The notes beneath the pieces are model-generated. The model did not search any database. It was not told the DNA's origin and saw nothing but the letters and a program-made list of their open reading frames with translations. Position numbers and translations under genes: made by a program. Of a stretch of 64,000 nt of DNA, positions 18,254 through 28,173 are shown in pieces. The DNA is from Bradyrhizobium sp. RP6. Lineage in GTDB: Bacteria > Pseudomonadota > Alphaproteobacteria > Rhizobiales > Xanthobacteraceae. Positions within the stretch are counted from its first letter, which is position 1, and every line of letters begins with the position of its first letter. The stretch lies in the NCBI RefSeq assembly GCF_003837805.1, contig NZ_RQIT01000003.1:62001-126000 (forward strand), written 5' to 3'.

Positions 18254-19000
18254 CTACCCGCCCATCTTCGCCATCAGCGCGTCCGATATCTCGAAATTGG
18301 CGTAGACCTGCTGCACGTCGTCGTGCTCGTTGAGCAAATCCATCAGCTTGAGAAGCTTCTCGCCGGTCTCGTCATCGACGGCGACCGTGTTCTGCGGCTT
18401 CCAGATCAGCGCGGCCTTGCGCGGCTCGCCGAACTTGGCTTCCAGCGCCTTGGCGACGTCGCGGTAGCCTTCGGTCGAGGCGTAGATCTCGTGGCCGTTC
18501 TCGCCCGAGACCACGTCGTCGGCGCCGGCCTCGATCGCGGCATCCAGCATCGCGTCATCCGAGGCGACGCTGCGGTCATATTCGATGATTCCGGTGCGGT
18601 CGAACATGAACGACACCGAGCCGGTTTCGCCGAGATTGCCGCCGGACTTGGTGAAGAAGGAGCGGATATCGGAAGCAGCGCGGTTGCGGTTGTCGGTCAG
18701 CGCCTCGACGATGACGGCGACGCCGCCGGGGCCGTAGCCCTCGTAGCGGATCTCGTCATAGTTCTCGCCCTCGCTACCGAGCGCCTTCTTGATCGCGCGC
18801 TCGATATTGTCCTTCGGCATGTTCTCCTGGCGCGCCGCGATCACGGCCGCGCGCAGGCGGGGGTTCATGGCGGGGTCGGGCGTGCCGAGCTTGGCCGCGA
18901 CGGTGATTTCCCGCGCCAGCTTGCCGAACAGTTTCGACTTCTGGGCATCCTGCCGCCCCTTGCGGTGCATGATGTTCTTGAATTGGGAATGTCCGGCCAT
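18254..19000 (-). CDS. YebC/PmpR family DNA-binding regulatory protein
   Basis: 248 aa, full-length member of the YebC/TACO1 family. N-terminal [20 protein letters not shown] and the internal [12 protein letters not shown] and [12 protein letters not shown] blocks are diagnostic. Members bind DNA or assist translation of polyproline stretches; some are transcription factors (PmpR). The ATG at 19000 is chosen, since family homology begins at MAGHSQ and the 22 codons upstream do not match. It is transcribed toward ruvC but separated from it by a repeat; yebC next to ruvC is a widespread gene order. Confidence 0.95.
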   Translation of the reverse strand: MAGHSQFKNIMHRKGRQDAQKSKLFGKLAREITVAAKLGTPDPAMNPRLRAAVIAARQENMPKDNIERAIKKALGSEGENYDEIRYEGYGPGGVAVIVEALTDNRNRAASDIRSFFTKSGGNLGETGSVSFMFDRTGIIEYDRSVASDDAMLDAAIEAGADDVVSGENGHEIYASTEGYRDVAKALEAKFGEPRKAALIWKPQNTVAVDDETGEKLLKLMDLLNEHDDVQQVYANFEISDALMAKMGG

Positions 19001-19204
19001 GCGTGGTCTCGTTAAGGAATCGTGCGCCAAGGTGAGCGTGGGAAGCGCGGCCTTATAGGCCGCCAACCCACCGGAATGAAAGAGGCTCTACGACTTTAAG
19101 GTAACAACGTACTAGCCCGTGCCTAGGGGGCGGGCACCGTTAACCCTGATTTCATTCCGGACTGCGAAAATAGCGCCCGACTATTCTCCGACAAGAGAGG
19201 CGCG

Positions 19205-20953
19205 ATGGCGTTCGGATTATTTCGGAAGCGTCTGCCGGACCAGGCTACGCCTGCGACAGCCCCAGAGGCTCCGCAGCCGGCGCCCCATTCCGCCCCCGCC
19301 CCGACCGCCGAAAGTGATTCGGCCCGGGAAATCCTGGAACTGCTGGAACTCGAGCTCGGCGCCATGATCCGCCAGCTCGAGCGCGCCGCCAATTCGGTGG
19401 CCGGAGGCGCCGAGGCGACCGCCGCGACGCTTGCCGCCATTCGCGACCGCACCGACGCCCTGACCGGCCGGACCAACGCGGCGCAGTCGACCGCCTCCAC
19501 CTTCGCCCATGCCGCCGACAAGTTCACCCAGTCCGCGCAAGGAATCGGCGCGCAGGTTCGCAATGCCGGCAAGCTCGCCGACGAGGCCAGCGCCGCGGCG
19601 CAGGAAGCCCGCGCCAATGTCGAGCGCCTGCGCGAATCCTCCGCCGCCATCGGCAATGTCGTCAATCTGATCGCGCAGATCGCGCGGCAGACGACGCTGC
19701 TTGCGCTCAACTCCACCATCGAGGCCGCACGCGCCGGAGATGCGGGCCGCGGCTTTGCGGTCGTCGCCACCGAGGTCAAGGCGCTCGCGGTGCAGACGCA
19801 AGGAGCGACCGAGGAGATCACAAGGAAGATCGACGCGCTCCAGCGCGACGCCGCCGGCTCTGCCGATGCCGTGCACCGCATTTCCCAGGCGATCGAGGCG
19901 ATCCGCCCGGTGTTCGACACCGTCAACGGCGCGGTCGCCGAGCAGAACGCCACGACCAGCGAAGTCTCCGGCAACGCCGCCAGCGCCTCGGAGTTCATCA
20001 TCTCGGTCGGCGAGAGCGCGGCCGAGATCGATGCCGCGACCAAGGCGGCCGAGACCCACGGCGAGAGCGTCGCCAGTGCCGGCAAGGCCGTCACCACTTT
20101 TGCTCAAAAGCTGAAATCGCGCTGCGCCGTGCTGCTCGGCCAGAGCGAGCACGACGACCGGCGCAAGACCGAGCGCCTGCCCTGCCATCTCAGGTTAGAG
20201 ACCCCGCGCGGCGTGATGCCGGTCTATGAAATCGCGATGGATGGCGTGCTGATCGGCGGCGCGGATGCAGGCAGGCTTGCACCGCAGGCGATGATCGAAG
20301 GCACACTCGAGGACATCGGCGCCTGCCGCCTGCGCGTGGTCGAGCAATCCAAGGCCGGCGCCCGCGCGCAATTCGTTGGTGCCAGCGCCGCGCTCGGCGA
20401 AAAGATCGAGGACAAGCTCTGGTCCATCCACGAGGAGAACACGGAGCTGGTCACCCGCGCCATGGAGGCGGGCAACGCGCTGACGAAGATATTCGAGCAG
20501 GCTGTTGCGCGCGGCGAGGTCAGGATGGAGGACCTGTTCGACACGGACTATGTGGAAATTGCAGGCACCGATCCGCAGCAATTCCGCACGAGATATCTCG
20601 ACTGGGCCGACCGTGCCCTGCCGCCGTTCCAGGAATCCTTCCTGGCGAGGGAGCCGCGAATGGCGTTCTGCGCCATGGTCGACCGCAACGGCTTCCTGCC
20701 GGTGCACAACAAGATCTATTCGCATCCGCAGCGGCCGGGCGACATCGCCTGGAACACGGCCAACAGCCGCAACCGGCGGATGTTCAACGACCCGGCGGGG
20801 TTAGCTGCCGCGAGCAACCTGCGCTCGTACCTGGTCCAGAGCTATGCGCGCGACATGGGCAACGGAAACACGGTGATGATGCGCGAGATCGACGTCCCGA
20901 TCCGCGTGCAGGGCCGGCACTGGGGCGGATTTCGCACCGCCTACAAGCTGTAG
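19205..20953 (+). CDS. Cytosolic methyl-accepting chemotaxis protein with PilZ domain
   Basis: 582 aa soluble chemoreceptor; no membrane segment is visible. Residues about 60-290 are a methyl-accepting coiled coil with the conserved hairpin tip region (LIAQIARQTTLLALNSTIEAAR, GFAVVATEVKALA). Residues about 320-390 form a PilZ domain, with the c-di-GMP motif start DRRKTERLPC and a DG-type second motif in AMDGVLIGGA. The C-terminal about 150 residues (IAGTDPQQFRTRYLDW through RHWGGFRTAY) form a domain shared with the next gene's product. This links chemotaxis signalling to c-di-GMP in one protein. It is 109 nt upstream of the second receptor. Confidence 0.88.
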   Translation: MAFGLFRKRLPDQATPATAPEAPQPAPHSAPAPTAESDSAREILELLELELGAMIRQLERAANSVAGGAEATAATLAAIRDRTDALTGRTNAAQSTASTFAHAADKFTQSAQGIGAQVRNAGKLADEASAAAQEARANVERLRESSAAIGNVVNLIAQIARQTTLLALNSTIEAARAGDAGRGFAVVATEVKALAVQTQGATEEITRKIDALQRDAAGSADAVHRISQAIEAIRPVFDTVNGAVAEQNATTSEVSGNAASASEFIISVGESAAEIDAATKAAETHGESVASAGKAVTTFAQKLKSRCAVLLGQSEHDDRRKTERLPCHLRLETPRGVMPVYEIAMDGVLIGGADAGRLAPQAMIEGTLEDIGACRLRVVEQSKAGARAQFVGASAALGEKIEDKLWSIHEENTELVTRAMEAGNALTKIFEQAVARGEVRMEDLFDTDYVEIAGTDPQQFRTRYLDWADRALPPFQESFLAREPRMAFCAMVDRNGFLPVHNKIYSHPQRPGDIAWNTANSRNRRMFNDPAGLAAASNLRSYLVQSYARDMGNGNTVMMREIDVPIRVQGRHWGGFRTAYKL

Positions 20954-21061
20954 TGCACGCTCAGGCAAGACGGCGGCGGCGAATCATCCACTAAGGTCGA
21001 ATTTGGAATGGGAATGCCGCCGTGAGCCGGTGAACGGCTCTGACTGGAGGACTCATCGAAC

Positions 21062-22486
21062 ATGTCCGTCGCACAACTTGCCGTCATGGACACCGGCTCC
21101 AACCGCACCCTCGCCGAGCGGCTGATCGACCAGCTCGCCGACCGCATCGGCGGTCTCGGCGTGGAACTCGCCGACATCGCCGGCAATGTCCAGGAAGTCG
21201 CAGACCGCGTCGCGAACCAGTCGGAACGGTTCCACCGCCTGCAGGAGACAGCCGAGACGATGGTCTCGGCCAACCACGACATCGCCAACGCATCGCAGGC
21301 CGTGCAAACGACGACGTCCGCGGCAGTCGGCGAGATCGCGCAATCGCGCAGCGCCGTCGATGCCGCGGTCAGCCACATCTCCGAGCTGGTCGCAGCCGTG
21401 GAGCGGATCGAGGCGCGCCTGAGCGCCGTCGGCTCGGCGCTGGCGCAGGTGGCGAAGGTCTCCGGCTCGATCGAGGCGATCGCCAAGCAGACCAATCTGC
21501 TGGCGCTGAACGCAACCATCGAAGCGGCGCGCGCCGGCAATGCCGGCCGCGGCTTCGCGGTGGTCGCGAGCGAGGTGAAGAACCTCGCGGAAGCCACGCG
21601 CCAGGCTACGCACGAGATCTCCGATACCATGCGCGATCTCGACGGCCAGATCGAAGGCCTGATCGGCGAGAGCAGCGACGCTTCGCAGCGCGCCAAGACC
21701 GCCGGCGAAGGCGCCCGGCAGATCTCCGGCATCATCACACGCGTCCAGCAGGGCTTTGCCTCGGTGGAAGCGGAGATCGACAGCGTCGCGCGCGCGGCCA
21801 CCTCCAATCTCGGACATTGCGACACCGTCATCAGCGAGCTCAGCGAGCTCGCCAAGGGCGTTGACCTGTCCTCGCGCGATCTCAAGAACGCCGACGAGCG
21901 GGTGGCGAAGCTGCTCGACACCTCCGAAGGCCTGATCGCGCTGATCGCCGACAGCGGCGTCGAGACATCGGATGCGCCGCTGATCCGGGTCGTCGTCGAC
22001 ACCGCAAAGCGGATCTCGGCGGAGTTCGAAGCCGCGATCGACCGCGGCGAGATCACGCTCGACCAGCTCATGGACGAGACCTACCGCGAGATATCAGGCA
22101 CCGATCCGAAGCAGTACCTCACCAGCTACGTCGCGTTTACCGACCGCGTGCTGCCCGCGATCCAGGACCCGATTCAGAAATCCGATCCCCGCATCGTGTT
22201 CTGCGTCGCCTGGGCCAAGGGCGGGTACCTGCCGACACACAACCCGAACTACCGGCTGCCGCAAGGCAAGGACCCGGTCTGGAACAACGCCAATTGCCGC
22301 AACCGCCGCCTTTTCACCGACCGCTCGGTGAAGAAGGTCGCAGCGAACACGAAGCCGTTCCTGCTCCAGACCTACCGCCGCGACATGGGCGGCGGGCAGT
22401 TCGTGCTGATGAAGGACCTGTCCTCGCCGATCATGGTCCGCGGCAAGCACTGGGGCGCCTTCCGGATGGGCTTTCGTCAGGGCTGA
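21062..22486 (+). CDS. Cytosolic methyl-accepting chemotaxis protein
   Basis: 474 aa soluble chemoreceptor. The signalling core spans about residues 40-300 with a standard tip ([40 protein letters not shown]). Residues about 330-474 form the same C-terminal domain as in the preceding gene: [52 protein letters not shown]. It lacks the PilZ segment. GGAGGA lies about 10 nt before the ATG. No membrane helix or N-terminal periplasmic sensor is present, so it senses a cytoplasmic cue or partner. Confidence 0.88.
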   Translation: MSVAQLAVMDTGSNRTLAERLIDQLADRIGGLGVELADIAGNVQEVADRVANQSERFHRLQETAETMVSANHDIANASQAVQTTTSAAVGEIAQSRSAVDAAVSHISELVAAVERIEARLSAVGSALAQVAKVSGSIEAIAKQTNLLALNATIEAARAGNAGRGFAVVASEVKNLAEATRQATHEISDTMRDLDGQIEGLIGESSDASQRAKTAGEGARQISGIITRVQQGFASVEAEIDSVARAATSNLGHCDTVISELSELAKGVDLSSRDLKNADERVAKLLDTSEGLIALIADSGVETSDAPLIRVVVDTAKRISAEFEAAIDRGEITLDQLMDETYREISGTDPKQYLTSYVAFTDRVLPAIQDPIQKSDPRIVFCVAWAKGGYLPTHNPNYRLPQGKDPVWNNANCRNRRLFTDRSVKKVAANTKPFLLQTYRRDMGGGQFVLMKDLSSPIMVRGKHWGAFRMGFRQG

Positions 22487-23154
22487 CGAGGGCGTTTCGC
22501 GGCCCTTGAATCAAAAACCTGAAAACAACCCCATGCACAGTAGCCGGGGTGTGTGAAATCATCCGCTTATGCCGGCATGCCATGGCGCGCGTTGACTCGT
22601 CGGGCAAAACAGGGGCATAATGCTATTATTCCGAAAATGTCATGCGCTGCTCTTCCTTTTCCCCTTGCGGGAGAAGGTGGCGCGTAGCATCGGATGAGGG
22701 GTCTGTTCCTGCGGGTTGAGCTGCTTCGAGAACGAGCGGGTCATACGCGGATAGAGACCCCTTACCCCAACGTGCCCGTGTCTACTGGCGTCGCTGCCCT
22801 CTCCCGCAAGGGGAGAGGGCACAACAATGTCGGACGGACTTGCGACCGCCTGACTTTCCCAATCGCACGACTTTCGTCATCGCACGGCTTTGCCTGTTCG
22901 CACGATCATCTGCGGCGATCGACGACGCACGCGCCGAAAATGCCTCAAAAAATGACGATTATCATACCAATTGGCCTAAAATCTGCGCAGCGATCGCCGC
23001 ACAAATTCGTGAACGTCATGGCCTCACGCCTCGTCCGCGCAAATATGCATTGCCGGAAATTTCGACGCTTCATCGTTTCGCATCGATATGATTATCGTCG
23101 CGCAAAATTCGTCGACGCGATTGCCGCAAGCGATCGCCGAGCAAGGGAATGCAT
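22487..23154. other. 668-nt gene-free interval upstream of the dehydrogenase operon
   Basis: Holds no convincing gene. The first 150 nt are unique and moderately AT-rich. From about 22655 to 22820 there is a palindromic repeat of the CTCTCCC family, described separately. From about 22821 to 23154 the sequence is AT-rich for this window, with repeated short blocks such as GCGATCGCCG and CGCAAAATTCG/CGCACAAATTCGTG; it probably carries the promoter and operators of the molybdenum dehydrogenase operon. A short open frame at 22840-23091 has no recognisable homology and no Shine-Dalgarno. Confidence 0.6.
22655..22820. repeat. Palindromic repeat, CTCTCCC/GGGAGAG family
   Basis: Right end is a perfect 10-bp stem with a GCAAG loop (22796-22820: GCCCTCTCCC / GGGAGAGGGC). 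The left end reads CCCCTTGCGGGAGAAGG, complementary to the right end, so the whole element can also fold on itself. Same family as the elements at 3607, 27141, 29208, 36038 and 58318. Confidence 0.65.
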
Positions 23155-23619
23155 ATGGCAACTGTTCTCACCATCAACGGCGAAACGAAATCCTTCGACG
23201 CGCCACCTGACATGCCGCTGCTATGGGTGCTGCGCGACATCCTCGGAATGACCGGCACCAAGTTCGGCTGCGGCATCGCGCAATGCGGCGCCTGCACGGT
23301 GCATGTCGACGGCAAGGCGGTGCGCTCCTGCGTGCTGCCGGTGAGCGCGGTCGAGAACCGCGCCGTCACCACGATCGAAGCCGTCGGCAGCACGCCTGCG
23401 GGCGCGAAGGTGCAGAAGGCCTGGCTCGAGGCGGAAGTGATCCAGTGCGGTTACTGCCAGTCCGGCCAGATCATGGCGGCTGCGGCGCTGCTGGCGACGA
23501 CGCCGAATCCTGACGATTCCGACATCGACGCCGCCATGGCCGGCAACATCTGCCGCTGCGGCACCTATGTGCGCATCCGCGAGGCCATCAAGCAGGCCGC
23601 CAACGGCCGCCAGTCCTGA
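23155..23619 (+). CDS. (2Fe-2S)-binding subunit of molybdenum dehydrogenase
   Basis: 154 aa small electron-transfer subunit of the xanthine oxidase family (IorA/CoxS type). Two cluster sites: the plant ferredoxin type [11 protein letters not shown] with a later Cys (SC), and the alpha-helical type CGYCQSGQ followed by ICRCGTY. The second of two near-adjacent ATGs is chosen (MATVLTING), 7 nt after AAGGG, since the first ATG is only 1 nt from it. No signal peptide; this subunit is expected to travel with the Tat-exported large subunit. It is 8 nt upstream of that gene. Confidence 0.93.
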   Translation: MATVLTINGETKSFDAPPDMPLLWVLRDILGMTGTKFGCGIAQCGACTVHVDGKAVRSCVLPVSAVENRAVTTIEAVGSTPAGAKVQKAWLEAEVIQCGYCQSGQIMAAAALLATTPNPDDSDIDAAMAGNICRCGTYVRIREAIKQAANGRQS

Positions 23620-23627
23620 GGTTCGCC

Positions 23628-25793
23628 ATGAATGCACATCACAGCGTCTCCCGCCGCGCGTTGCTGACCGGCGGTCTCGCCACCGGCTTCCTGCTCGCCT
23701 TCCATCTGCCGCTGCGCGCCGCTCAAAACGAGCCGCCGCAGCGCGATGTGACCGACGGCAAGTTCGCACCCAACGCCTTCATCCGCATCGACCAGACCGG
23801 CCGCACCATGCTGATGATGCCGCAGGTCGAGATGGGCCAGGGCACCTACACCTCGATCTCGGCCGTGATCGCCGAGGAACTCGATGCTGACTGGAGCAAG
23901 GTCGAGGTGCAGCACGCCCCGCCCAACGACAAGCTCTATGGCAATCCGACTTTCGGTCTTCAGGTCACCGGCAATTCCAACTCGATCCGCGCCTGGTGGC
24001 TGCCACTGCGCAAGGCCGGAGCGACGGCGCGCGCGATGCTGGTGCAGGCTGCGGCCAGCCAGTGGGCCGTCGAGCCATCGAGCTGCACCGCGTCGAAGGG
24101 CGAGGTCGTGCATGCCGCGAGCGGGCGCAAGCTCGGCTATGGCGAACTGGCGCTTGCCGCGCAGGGCCAGACGCCGCCGAAGGACGTCGCGGTCAAGGAC
24201 CCCCGGGATTTCGTCCTCATCGGTCAGCCGCTGAAGCGCCTCGATACGCCGGACAAGGTCAACGGCAAGGCGCTCTACGGCATCGACGCGATCCTGCCGG
24301 GCATGAAGATCGCCGCGATCGCCAATTGCCCTGTGTTCGGCGGCAAGGTCGGCAAGGTCGACGACAGCGCCGCGGTGAAGGTCGCCGGCGTGCGCAAGGT
24401 CGTCGTGCTCGACGATGCGGTCGCGGTGATCGGCGATCACATGTGGGCAGCGAAGAAGGGTCTCGAAGCGCTCAAGATCGAATGGAACGAGGGACCGAAC
24501 GCTGAGATCTCCACCAAGGACATCTGGGACGATCTGCGCAAGGCCAGCCAGAAGGATGGTGCGGTCGCAAAATCCGAGGGCGATATCGCCAAGGCGCTCG
24601 CCAGCGGCGACAAGTTCGAGGCCGCCTATGAGCTGCCGTTCCTGGCGCACGCCTCGATGGAACCTATCAACGCGACCGTCCATGTCAGGCCTGACGCCTG
24701 CGAGATCTGGACCGGTACGCAGATCATGACCCGCGTGCAGTCGGAGGCCGCAAAGGCCGCCGGTCTTCCCGTCGACAAGGTGATCGTCAACCAGCACCTG
24801 CTCGGCGGCGGGTTCGGACGCAAGCTCGAGCCCGACATGGTCGTCGCGGCGGTGAAAATTGCAAAACAGGTCGACTATCCCGTGAAGGTGGTGTGGACCC
24901 GCGAGGAGGACATCCAGCACGACGTCTACCGCCCGGTCTATCGCGACCAGATCACGGCGTCGCTGGTCGACGGCAAGGTCGCAGGCTGGAAGTACAAGGT
25001 TGCCGGCTCCGCAGTGCTGGCGCGCTGGCTGCCGCCGGCGTTCCAGAAGGGCATCGACATCGACGCGGTCGACGCCGCGGTGGATGCTCCCTACGACTTC
25101 GCCAACTTCCATGTCGAATATGTCCGCGCCGAGCCGCCGGCAGTGCCGACGGGTTTCTGGCGCGGCGTCGGCCCGAACAACAACGTGTTCGCGGTCGAAT
25201 GCGCGATGGACGAGCTCGCGCGCAAGGCGGGCAAGGACCCGATCGCGTTCCGAAAGTCCATGCTGACGAAGAATCCGCGGATGCTCGCGGTGCTCGACCA
25301 GGTCGCGGAGAAATCCGGCTGGGGTCAAAAGCTGCCGCCGCGCGTCGGCCGCGGCGTCTGCGTGCAGCCGTCATTCGCGAGCTTCATCGCGACGGTGGTG
25401 GAGGCCGAGATCGACGACATCGGTGAGATCGTGCTTCGCCGCATCACCTCGGTGGTCGACACCGGCATCGCCGTCAACCCCGACACCGTGAAGGCGCAGA
25501 TCGAGGGCGGCCTGATCTTCGGGCTCACCGCCGCACTCTATGGCGAGATCACCATCGACAGGGGCCGCGTGCAGCAGTCGAACTTCCACGACTACCGCAT
25601 GATGCGCATCAACGAGACGCCGAAGATCGAGGTCATCGTCGTCAAGAGCGGCGAGGCGCCCGGCGGCATCGGCGAAGCCGGCGTCAATGCCGGACCGCCT
25701 GCGCTGCGCAACGCGATCTACGCCGCAACCGGCGTGGCGCTGCGGCGCCTGCCGATCGATCGGAAACTGCTGGCTGCGGGGAAGAAAGCATGA
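23628..25793 (+). CDS. Molybdopterin-binding aldehyde/isoquinoline dehydrogenase large subunit
   Basis: 721 aa catalytic subunit of a molybdenum hydroxylase in the IorB / AldH-like branch. N-terminal Tat signal ([14 protein letters not shown]) places the enzyme in the periplasm. Molybdopterin-contact motifs are visible: [30 protein letters not shown] and a C-terminal glutamate in [16 protein letters not shown]. This is the single-chain large subunit type, not the three-gene cytosolic xanthine dehydrogenase. Its stop overlaps the cytochrome c start (25790-25793). Likely oxidises an aldehyde or N-heterocycle and passes electrons to the cytochrome. Substrate not determinable. Confidence 0.92.
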   Translation: MNAHHSVSRRALLTGGLATGFLLAFHLPLRAAQNEPPQRDVTDGKFAPNAFIRIDQTGRTMLMMPQVEMGQGTYTSISAVIAEELDADWSKVEVQHAPPNDKLYGNPTFGLQVTGNSNSIRAWWLPLRKAGATARAMLVQAAASQWAVEPSSCTASKGEVVHAASGRKLGYGELALAAQGQTPPKDVAVKDPRDFVLIGQPLKRLDTPDKVNGKALYGIDAILPGMKIAAIANCPVFGGKVGKVDDSAAVKVAGVRKVVVLDDAVAVIGDHMWAAKKGLEALKIEWNEGPNAEISTKDIWDDLRKASQKDGAVAKSEGDIAKALASGDKFEAAYELPFLAHASMEPINATVHVRPDACEIWTGTQIMTRVQSEAAKAAGLPVDKVIVNQHLLGGGFGRKLEPDMVVAAVKIAKQVDYPVKVVWTREEDIQHDVYRPVYRDQITASLVDGKVAGWKYKVAGSAVLARWLPPAFQKGIDIDAVDAAVDAPYDFANFHVEYVRAEPPAVPTGFWRGVGPNNNVFAVECAMDELARKAGKDPIAFRKSMLTKNPRMLAVLDQVAEKSGWGQKLPPRVGRGVCVQPSFASFIATVVEAEIDDIGEIVLRRITSVVDTGIAVNPDTVKAQIEGGLIFGLTAALYGEITIDRGRVQQSNFHDYRMMRINETPKIEVIVVKSGEAPGGIGEAGVNAGPPALRNAIYAATGVALRRLPIDRKLLAAGKKA

Positions 25794-27133
25794 GCGGCAA
25801 GATGCGTATCCTCGCAAGTATCGTCGTGATCGCCATTGTCGCGGTGGCGCTCGGCGTCTTCATCATCCGCGGGGCCGGCCCGCTCGACTTCGCGGGCGGC
25901 ACGAAAGTGGCGCTGGCGGACTACCGCGCGGGCAAGCCGACCGGCGTGCCGGCGAAGCTGGAGAAAGCCGGCATCGTCGAGCGCGGCGAATATCTCGCCA
26001 AGGCCGCCGACTGCATGGTCTGCCACACCAAGCCGGGCGAGAAGGAATATTCCGGCGGGCTCGCCTTCAAGCTGCCGTTCGGCACGCTCTATTCCACCAA
26101 CATCACGCCGGACAAGGACACCGGCATCGGCAATTACAGCGACCAGGACTTTTTGAACGCGGTCCAGCACGGCAAGCGCCGAGACGGCGCCCGGCTCTAT
26201 CCGGCGATGCCGTACACGTCCTACACTTTCATGACGGACGAGGACGTGCTGGCGGTGAAGGCCTATCTGTTCAGCCTGCCGTCGGTGCGCGCGAAGGCAC
26301 CGGACAACACGCTGTCGTTCCCGTTCAACCAGCGCTGGGCGATGATCGTCTGGTCGGCGGTGTTCAATCCGGACACGCGCTTTGCGCCAGACACCTCGAA
26401 AAGCCCTGAGTGGAATCGTGGTGCGTATCTCGCCGAGGCCCTCGCGCATTGCGGCGAGTGCCACACCCCGCGCAATCTCGGCTTCGCGCTGGACAACCGC
26501 AGGAAGTTCGCCGGCGCCATCACGGCGGGCTGGCGCGCTTTCAACATCTCCTCCGACAAGACCACCGGCGTCGGCAATTGGAGCGACCAGGACCTGATCT
26601 CGTACCTGTCGCTCGGCCATGCGCCGGGTCATGGCTCGGCCTCGGGTCCGATGGGTGAAGCGGTCGACAACAGCCTCAGCCATTTCGCCCCCGAAGACAT
26701 CCGCGCCATCGTCGCCTATCTGCGTAGCGTGCCGCCACAGGCTTCGCCCGATCTGCCGGCCACCACGGCGCCCGTCGCACCGGCCTCGCACCGCGACGGC
26801 GTCACGGCGGATGCCCGTGGCAAGCAGGTGTTCGCCAGCGCCTGCGCCAGCTGCCACGGCTGGAGCGGCGAGAGCCCGGTCTCGCCGATGGCGACGCTGA
26901 CCGGCACCTGGGCCGTCAACGACCCCGCCGCCACCAATGTCGCGCAGATCGTGATCTCGGGCACCAAGCGGCATACGCCCGACGGCGCGCTGTCGATGCC
27001 TGCGTTCGGCAAGGCCTACACTGACGACGAGATCGCGGCGGTCGCGAACTATGTCACCGCACGGTTCGGGACCAAGGGCTCGAAGCTGACGGCGAAGGAC
27101 GTGGCGGAGCTGAGGGAGCAGACGGCGGAGTAA
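25790..27133 (+). CDS. Membrane-anchored triheme cytochrome c subunit
   Basis: 447 aa electron-acceptor subunit. An N-terminal uncleaved-looking anchor (RILASIVVIAIVAVALGVFI) is followed by three class I c-type domains with heme motifs CMVCH, CGECH and CASCH, and probable Met ligands in later YPAMPYTS and SMPAFGKAY. Three-heme cytochromes of this architecture serve PQQ alcohol dehydrogenases and molybdenum aldehyde dehydrogenases, delivering electrons to ubiquinone. ATGA overlap with the molybdenum subunit strongly supports one complex. Confidence 0.93.
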   Translation: MSGKMRILASIVVIAIVAVALGVFIIRGAGPLDFAGGTKVALADYRAGKPTGVPAKLEKAGIVERGEYLAKAADCMVCHTKPGEKEYSGGLAFKLPFGTLYSTNITPDKDTGIGNYSDQDFLNAVQHGKRRDGARLYPAMPYTSYTFMTDEDVLAVKAYLFSLPSVRAKAPDNTLSFPFNQRWAMIVWSAVFNPDTRFAPDTSKSPEWNRGAYLAEALAHCGECHTPRNLGFALDNRRKFAGAITAGWRAFNISSDKTTGVGNWSDQDLISYLSLGHAPGHGSASGPMGEAVDNSLSHFAPEDIRAIVAYLRSVPPQASPDLPATTAPVAPASHRDGVTADARGKQVFASACASCHGWSGESPVSPMATLTGTWAVNDPAATNVAQIVISGTKRHTPDGALSMPAFGKAYTDDEIAAVANYVTARFGTKGSKLTAKDVAELREQTAE

Positions 27134-27140
27134 AGTTTCT

Positions 27141-27328
27141 CTTACCCTCCCCTGGAGGGGTCCGGGACGAGCGTAGCTCGCCCGTGGGTCGGCTCACATT
27201 GAGCGCAGCGAAGATGTGAGACGGGGTGGGGTGACGGTCTCTCCGCATCGAACAATGCCCGAGTGGAGGGATCACCCCACCCCGCTCGCGATTCGCGCGA
27301 TCGACCCTCCCCCTCCAGGGGAGGGTGG
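27141..27328. repeat. Palindromic repeat, CCCTCCCC/GGGGAGGG family
   Basis: Ends CCCTCCCCTGGAGGGG and CCCTCCCCCTCCAGGGGAGGG. Inner blocks GGGGTGGGGTGA and TCACCCCACCCC are complementary, so the element can fold into a long interrupted hairpin. It sits between the convergent cytochrome and YmdB-like genes. Confidence 0.65.
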
Positions 27329-27348
27329 CAGTGCGGATGCCGCTCTAC

Positions 27349-28173
27349 TCAGCTCAACCAGAACTTCGGCGTCGTCGGCTCCAGCCTTCCACCCACGCGC
27401 ACCGGCGCAATCTTCAGCGCAAGCCCCGTTGCGTCATCCGTCTCCACCGCAACGCCGCTGAGCGTTGCCGCGCCCGCAGCAGGCTCGAAGCGGCCCGACG
27501 GAATCCCCGTGGTGAACCGGCGCAGCGGTTCTTCCTTCTGCATGCCGATGATGGAATCGTAATCGCCGGTCATGCCGGCATCGGTCATGTACGCGGTGCC
27601 GCCTGCGAGGATCTGGTGGTCGGCGGTCGGCACGTGGGTGTGGGTGCCGACGACAAGGCTGGCGCGGCCGTCGCAGAAGAAGCCGATGCCCTGCTTCTCG
27701 CTGGACGCCTCGCAATGAAAATCGACGACGATGGCGTCGGCGGCAACGCCGAGCGGGCAGGCACCGAGCTCGCGCTCCAATGCGGCAAAAGGATCGTCGA
27801 ACGGGGTCATGAAGACGCGGCCCAAAGCGTTGACGACGAGGGCATGCTTGCCGTTCTTGGTCTCGACCAAAGCGGCACCGCGGCCCGGCGTGCCGCGCGG
27901 ATAATTCGCCGGCCGCACCATGCGGTCGGCGCGCTCGATGAACACCAGCGCCTCGCGCTGGTCCCAGGAGTGATTGCCGAGCGTCACCGCATCGGCGCCG
28001 GCCTCGAGAAATTCCTGGTAGATCGCTTCCGTGATGCCGAAGCCGCCGGCGGAATTCTCGCCGTTGACCACGACGAGATCGAGCGACCAGTCCTTGACCA
28101 TGCCGGGCAGATATTCGGCGACGGCCTCGCGCCCGCTGCGGCCGACGACATCACCCACGAAGAGAATGCGCAA
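27349..28173 (-). CDS. TIGR00282 family metallophosphoesterase (YmdB-like)
   Basis: 274 aa cytoplasmic phosphodiesterase; characterised relatives (Bacillus YmdB) hydrolyse 2',3'-cyclic AMP. Metal-site motifs: FVGDVVGRSGR, NGENSAGG, TLGNHSWD, VDFHCEASSEK, GTHTHVPTAD and MTDAGMTGDYDS. It begins with a TTG; GGAG 8 nt upstream supports this, and no ATG gives a full N-terminus. The start lies inside the 3' end of the cyclo-ligase gene (23-nt overlap). Last gene of the DUF4164-zapA-6S-cyclo-ligase-ymdB block. Confidence 0.93.
   Translation of the reverse strand: MRILFVGDVVGRSGREAVAEYLPGMVKDWSLDLVVVNGENSAGGFGITEAIYQEFLEAGADAVTLGNHSWDQREALVFIERADRMVRPANYPRGTPGRGAALVETKNGKHALVVNALGRVFMTPFDDPFAALERELGACPLGVAADAIVVDFHCEASSEKQGIGFFCDGRASLVVGTHTHVPTADHQILAGGTAYMTDAGMTGDYDSIIGMQKEEPLRRFTTGIPSGRFEPAAGAATLSGVAVETDDATGLALKIAPVRVGGRLEPTTPKFWLS

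Noticed and set aside
22840-23091. Plus-strand open frame of 83 codons upstream of the [2Fe-2S] gene
   Set aside because: No Shine-Dalgarno, no recognisable homology, starts inside a repeat boundary and lies in AT-rich promoter-like DNA.
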